This document shows, one piece after another, positions 59,957 to 64,000 of a DNA stretch of 64,000 nt. The notes beneath the pieces were generated by a model. That model did no database searches. It was not told where the DNA came from and worked only from the letters and a program-made list of their open reading frames with translations. Within the stretch, counting starts at the first letter, position 1; each line of letters opens with the position of its first letter. The translations under genes and the position numbers were made by a program. Source of the DNA: an uncultured Roseburia sp. Lineage in GTDB: Bacteria; Bacillota; Clostridia; Lachnospirales; Lachnospiraceae. Location of the stretch: the NCBI GenBank assembly GCA_910587865.1, contig CAJUNX010000009.1:1-64000 (forward strand), read 5' to 3'.

Positions 59957-61741
59957 TCACATTTGCGGTATCTGAAACAGGACCGCACCCTCATTTTCAT
60001 ACACCGTCTGACAGGTTTCAAATACCGCTGCCCAGCGCTCGTACGGTTCTTCTTCTTTTACCGCCACAAACATACTGACACCGCTTTCTCTCATATAGGC
60101 CAGTATCGCCTCCGCGTCATCCGGAACCTCCGGCGTATAAAAATTGCTGATTCCGTTTCCCCAAAGCCTTGTCCCATAATCTGCGCTGATCAGCCAGACA
60201 CTTGTCCCCTCGCAATGTTTCACTGCGTAATCCAGCACATCTATCAGCTGATCGCTGACGCGGTAGTTCTCATAATCATCCGCCATACTGTCCGTGTTAA
60301 ACCGAAACAGCGGAAACATCTGTGCCGTCGCATACTCTCCGTTATAAGTCTCATTGTATTCCGTCATCACCCTGTCATAATCTGAAAACGACAGCCAGCT
60401 GAGCACAGCCACCATGCATGTACAGGAAAAATATGCGGTCAGCTGCTTTTTCTCCGAAGCGATCGCCAGCGCCGCAGCCGCCAGAAGCCACCCGCACAGC
60501 CACACATTATAGTAGATCTTATAGTAATAATAGCATGACAGCAGATACCGGTACCAGAGAATATACATTCCCGCTGCCGCACAAAGCATGCAGATACTCA
60601 TAAACCAGATTGTCCGCTTCTGCTTTTTGTTCCTTAACGTCTCAAACGTCACATAAAGCAGCGCCGGCAGGAAGAATATGATATCGCAGTACATCGCCCG
60701 GTACATCGCGCCGTTTCCCTGATAATGCGTCAGATACGTGAAGGGATTTCCCCACTGCTTTGTGTAAAAACGCACAAAAATGGCGAAGACCGCCACCCCG
60801 GCAGCCATCACGGCAAAAAGTGCTTTTCTGCTGACCCTGTGCCTGATTTTTCTCCATGTGATCACCGCAAACGTCGCAAACAGCGCAACCGAATTAATCG
60901 GAACAAACAGTTTATTGCAGTGCAGGTTTGCAAACGCCCCCAAAATCAGCAGCAGAATACTCCAGATCGAATCGTCCTCGTGCTTTTCCCACAGCACCAG
61001 CGCATAGATGATCAGAATCAGGATCATCACCCCGTTGCTCCAGTACACAAAATTTCCGGTCATATAGCTGTACGCAGGATATCCCCAGAAATAGCCAAGA
61101 CTGAACAGAGGCGCCATCAGGCGCACGCTTTTTTTATCGCTGACCGTAATCACCAGCACGTAAAACATGCAGACTTCCAGTATATGCAAAAAAATGTCTG
61201 CAGCAATAAACGCCTTGTACATCAGAACCGGCTCTAACGCCGGACCAAGCACCTGTATAAAAAGCGCGTCAAGAAACGCGGAAAACTTTGTACCCGTGCC
61301 GAGCAGCGTATGGTACTGCGCCGAGTACATCGCCCAGGAAAAGTGTACGGCAGCATCCCAGTTTCTGTACTGCAGCTGCAGTCCCGCCGTAAAAATATGC
61401 AGGGACGCCAGCACCACAGGCACACAGATCAGCACGATACAGATCAGATCCGTGATCCGGAAAAACAGCTTTTGCACTCTCCTTTTTCGCAGGATCACTC
61501 CCCAGAGAACTTCATTCAGCAGTAACAGCGGAATCCACAGCGTCTCCGGCCCGACAGGCATGCTGCCCCAGAAAAACAGATAGGCCGATAGAAACAGGTA
61601 GCAGAAAAGAGCCATAATCCCCATGATAATGACCTTGATTCCGTTTATCCGCTCTTTTGTCTTCGGCACAAGGACAAGTCCTGCCAGCGCCGCCACAAAC
61701 AAACCCGTTATACTTATCGATAATACCATTTGTTTTCTCAC
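59957..61741 (-). CDS. GT-C-like multi-pass membrane protein of unknown function
   Basis: 594 residues with about 12-13 hydrophobic segments and a C-terminal soluble region (about 480-594) containing VWLISADYGTRLWGNGISNFY. An early loop with YRNWDAAVHFSWAMYSAQYHTLLGTG lies where GT-C glycosyltransferases keep acidic catalytic residues. No family is firmly recognised; polymer-modifying or glycosyl transfer on the outer face is likely from context. The GTG at 61741 and ATG at 61729 are both possible starts. It lies between the dehydratase and wzz. Confidence 0.7.
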   Translation of the reverse strand: MRKQMVLSISITGLFVAALAGLVLVPKTKERINGIKVIIMGIMALFCYLFLSAYLFFWGSMPVGPETLWIPLLLLNEVLWGVILRKRRVQKLFFRITDLICIVLICVPVVLASLHIFTAGLQLQYRNWDAAVHFSWAMYSAQYHTLLGTGTKFSAFLDALFIQVLGPALEPVLMYKAFIAADIFLHILEVCMFYVLVITVSDKKSVRLMAPLFSLGYFWGYPAYSYMTGNFVYWSNGVMILILIIYALVLWEKHEDDSIWSILLLILGAFANLHCNKLFVPINSVALFATFAVITWRKIRHRVSRKALFAVMAAGVAVFAIFVRFYTKQWGNPFTYLTHYQGNGAMYRAMYCDIIFFLPALLYVTFETLRNKKQKRTIWFMSICMLCAAAGMYILWYRYLLSCYYYYKIYYNVWLCGWLLAAAALAIASEKKQLTAYFSCTCMVAVLSWLSFSDYDRVMTEYNETYNGEYATAQMFPLFRFNTDSMADDYENYRVSDQLIDVLDYAVKHCEGTSVWLISADYGTRLWGNGISNFYTPEVPDDAEAILAYMRESGVSMFVAVKEEEPYERWAAVFETCQTVYENEGAVLFQIPQM

Positions 61742-61750
61742 ATCCGCCTG

Positions 61751-63652
61751 TTACGGCGCGACAGTCCCTTCTGTTTTCCCGGCTCCGCTCTGATACGACG
61801 GAACCATCCCTCTTACGACTTCTTTCATCTGCGGGTCATCTTCATATGCCCTTTGCTTGAGCTCCGCCAGCTGTCTGAAGAACTCTTCATTGTCAAATTC
61901 AATCGGTTTTCCGATAAAAATCAGATTATTGGCCGTTTTGCGGAGTCCTTCTTCCTCTTTCAGACACTCTTCGAACATTTTTTCACCCGGCCGCAGCCCG
62001 GTATATACGATCGGAATATCCACATCCGGCTCAAATCCGGACAGCTTGATCAGGTTGCGCGCCATATCGTCAATGCGCACCGGTTCTCCCATATCCAGCA
62101 CAAAAATCTCTCCGCCTTTCGCGTAAGCTCCCGCCTGCAGTACAAGCGAAACCGCCTCAGGAATCGTCATAAAATACCGGATAATATCTTTGTGCGTCAC
62201 CGTAACCGGGCCGCCCTCCTCAATCTGCTTTTTAAACAGAGGGATCACACTCCCGTTGCTCCCCAGCACATTGCCGAACCGGACCGCGACAAAATTTGTG
62301 GTCGGATATTTTATATACATCCCCTGGATCACCATCTCACAGATCCGCTTCGAGGCCCCCATGATATTCGTCGGGTTAACCGCCTTGTCGGTGGAGATCA
62401 GAACCATGCGCTTCGTCCCGTTTAACGCAGCTGCCTTCGCCACGTTGTAGGTGCCGAATACATTATTCTTAATCGCCTCGTTCGGGCTGTCCTCCATCAG
62501 CGGCACATGCTTGTGCGCCGCCGCGTGAAACACAATATCCGGCCGGTAATCCGCAAATATGCTCTCGATCCGGTGTGAATTGCGCACCGATCCGATCAGC
62601 ACCACAAGATCAAGCTTCGGATACTCCCTTTTTAATTCCTGCTGAAGATCATATGTCGTATTCTCATAGATATCAAGAATGATCAGCTGCTTCGGCTGGT
62701 GCGCCGCGATCTGGCGGCACAGCTCACTGCCGATGGAGCCCCCTCCGCCGGTCACCAGGACCGTCTTGTGCGAAATGTATCCCATCACTTCATCGAGATT
62801 CGTTTTTACCGGTTCCCTGCCCAGCAGATCCTCAATCCCAACCTCTCTTAAGTTTGATACTTTTACCTCATCGTTGACAATCTGCGTCATGCTCGGCAGA
62901 ATCCGCAGCTTGCAGCCCGTATTTTTACAGATCTCAAGAATCTCCTTTTTCCTGGCTGCCGACAGCCGCGGAATGGCGATAAAAATCTCCTGCACCCGGT
63001 ATTTCTCAACCGCCCACGGGATTCTGCTGTCATTTCCCACAATCGGCGCACCGAGAATATTTCTTCCGATCTTCTGCACATCCTCGTCCATCACGCAGAC
63101 GACTTTATTATGCACCAGCCAGCTGCTGCTCATGTCCTTCATCAGAGAATATGCCGAATCGCCCGCCCCGATAATCATCGTCGGGATCGCGTTTGCGCTG
63201 CGCTCCGTGATCAGATTTTTGCGCACGACCCTTAAGCCTCGGTAGAGGAAACGGCTGAGGCCGGTAAAGCCGAGCAGGAAAAACAAATACAGTATATAAT
63301 AGGAACGCGGCATGCTTAAAACCAGCATATGCATGCCAAGGCTCTGGGTGCAGGCAGCCACCACACACGCCGCCACCACATTCAGAAGCTCCTGCACGCT
63401 CGCATAACGCCACAGACTGCTGTAAAGCCTTGCAAAGGTAAAGATCAGCAGCGTTGTTATGATATTAATGACCGTATATCGATATGCATTTTCCAGATAA
63501 GGCATCTCAATCCGGCCGAATTCAAATTCAAACCGGGTCCACAATGCCATAAATTCCGCCAGACACACCGCAAAAATATCATAAATAACAAAAAGCGCGA
63601 CGCGCGTTCTCTTGCTTGCATTCTCCCAGGTATCCTTTATCTTATACAACAT
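61751..63652 (-). CDS. UDP-GlcNAc 4,6-dehydratase, membrane-bound (PglF/WbpM/CapD-like)
   Basis: 633 residues. Four membrane helices lie in the first ~140 residues. A Rossmann-like domain follows (IIGAGDSAYSLMKDM), then the SDR catalytic domain with TGGGGSIGSELCRQIA (301-316) and HAAAHKHVPLMEDSP. ISTDKAVNPTNIMGASKR (419-436) has the Asp-Lys pair of this family. RFGNVLGSNGSVIPLFKKQI completes it. It makes UDP-2-acetamido-2,6-dideoxy-4-ketohexose, the precursor of QuiNAc, FucNAc or bacillosamine. An extended -10 promoter lies upstream. Confidence 0.93.
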   Translation of the reverse strand: MLYKIKDTWENASKRTRVALFVIYDIFAVCLAEFMALWTRFEFEFGRIEMPYLENAYRYTVINIITTLLIFTFARLYSSLWRYASVQELLNVVAACVVAACTQSLGMHMLVLSMPRSYYILYLFFLLGFTGLSRFLYRGLRVVRKNLITERSANAIPTMIIGAGDSAYSLMKDMSSSWLVHNKVVCVMDEDVQKIGRNILGAPIVGNDSRIPWAVEKYRVQEIFIAIPRLSAARKKEILEICKNTGCKLRILPSMTQIVNDEVKVSNLREVGIEDLLGREPVKTNLDEVMGYISHKTVLVTGGGGSIGSELCRQIAAHQPKQLIILDIYENTTYDLQQELKREYPKLDLVVLIGSVRNSHRIESIFADYRPDIVFHAAAHKHVPLMEDSPNEAIKNNVFGTYNVAKAAALNGTKRMVLISTDKAVNPTNIMGASKRICEMVIQGMYIKYPTTNFVAVRFGNVLGSNGSVIPLFKKQIEEGGPVTVTHKDIIRYFMTIPEAVSLVLQAGAYAKGGEIFVLDMGEPVRIDDMARNLIKLSGFEPDVDIPIVYTGLRPGEKMFEECLKEEEGLRKTANNLIFIGKPIEFDNEEFFRQLAELKQRAYEDDPQMKEVVRGMVPSYQSGAGKTEGTVAP

Positions 63653-63699
63653 ACGTCCATCTCTTCCTTATCTTTTCGCCTGAACATTAAAGTGTTTCT

Positions 63700-63728
63700 A
63701 TTCTAGCACACTTCTCACACAATATCCA
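63700..63728 (-). promoter_or_regulatory. Possible extended -10 promoter of the dehydratase gene
   Basis: On the minus strand the -10 TAGAAT (63705-63700) is preceded by TG one base away (extended -10), with a weak -35 TGGATA 17 bases further. It lies 48 bases ahead of the start codon. The gap 63653-63838 holds no gene. Confidence 0.5.
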
Positions 63729-63838
63729 TAGCTGTATTGTTAGTATTTTCCGAAAGTTGTCCTTTCACTTGTAAAAAAAGCACTAAATAGCGGATATTCT
63801 GCTGGAAAATATCTGATTTATTGCAATTATCAGCCAGT

Positions 63839-64000
63839 TCACCCGCCCCTGCGATTCCGGATCCTGCATCCGGCTTTCTTTATCAGCTCCGCAATCAGCT
63901 CATTTTTCAGAATTGCCAGGCTGCCGAAGTAAATGATCACGGCGCAGAGAATGATCGGAACCGCCATCCATGGCGCTGTGCCTGCCGTCTGCTTTAACAG
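63839..64000 (-). CDS. C-terminus of a probable polysaccharide flippase (partial)
   Basis: The last 53 codons of a minus-strand gene end at TGA 63841-63839. One hydrophobic helix (PWMAVPIILCAVIIYFGSLAIL) and a basic tail (KNELIAELIKKAGCRIRNRRGG) are visible. This matches the end of Wzx/MurJ/SpoVB-type flippases, which are expected in this locus, but the fragment is too short for a firm call. Confidence 0.5.
   Translation of the reverse strand: MLKQTAGTAPWMAVPIILCAVIIYFGSLAILKNELIAELIKKAGCRIRNRRGG

Overview
The window looks like chromosomal DNA of an anaerobic Gram-positive gut bacterium, most likely a Lachnospiraceae (Clostridia). The reasons are a thl-hbd-bcd-etfB-etfA butyrate operon behind a Rex-type operator, strong GGAGG ribosome binding sites, sigma-A consensus promoters, an FMN riboswitch ahead of an ECF riboflavin transporter, a LoaP-type NusG paralogue, and several families typical of that group. 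No species can be named from sequence alone. Nearly all long genes lie on the minus strand.

Left part (1-20 kb), housekeeping. It opens with the 5' part of tRNA-Ser(TGA) and its promoter, then ispD. Next comes a t6A/RNA-maturation run transcribed tsaE, tsaB, rimI, a CxxC mini-protein, rnz, a membrane-anchored protein and tsaD. FMN riboswitch-controlled ribU, tex, small membrane proteins (DUF4190-, DUF2752- and DUF975-like) and a uracil permease follow. After these are a membrane-anchored MerR regulator, a LytTR/LiaF-like pair, an Mrp/ApbC ATPase broken by a one-base frame change in an A6 run, mtnA and a MATE transporter.

Centre (20-34 kb). The butyrate operon is thl-hbd-bcd-etfB-etfA and has no crotonase gene. 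It is followed by a SleB-type wall hydrolase, a degenerate HD-GYP protein, a GH25 lysozyme-like protein with SH3 repeats and a MalY/PatB-type aminotransferase. Then come two tandem copies of a ~160 bp non-coding element whose differences are compensatory in predicted stems. An AraC regulator faces two tandem 34-codon genes encoding near-identical small proteins. A membrane-anchored dUTPase/dCTP-deaminase-fold protein closes this part.

Right part (34-64 kb). This is a large surface-polysaccharide locus read right to left: flippase C-terminus, UDP-GlcNAc 4,6-dehydratase, GT-C-like membrane protein, a promoter, Wzz, LoaP, an intrinsic terminator, then about 20 cargo genes. The cargo includes a priming transferase, glycosyltransferases, an EpsG-type polymerase, an ABC flippase and a heparinase-like lyase. 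WecB, WecC, WecE and a WecF-like transferase suggest ManNAcA and Fuc4NAc, as in enterobacterial common antigen. An unusual module pairs a DRE-TIM aldolase, a TPP enzyme, a KdsC-like phosphatase and a NeuA-like cytidylyltransferase next to a GT42-like transferase, which suggests a CMP-activated keto-acid sugar. Most cargo genes are visibly AT-rich next to GC-rich flanks, consistent with acquisition by transfer. The TPP enzyme is split by an apparent out-of-frame internal deletion. No CRISPR array, prophage or insertion-sequence transposase was seen.
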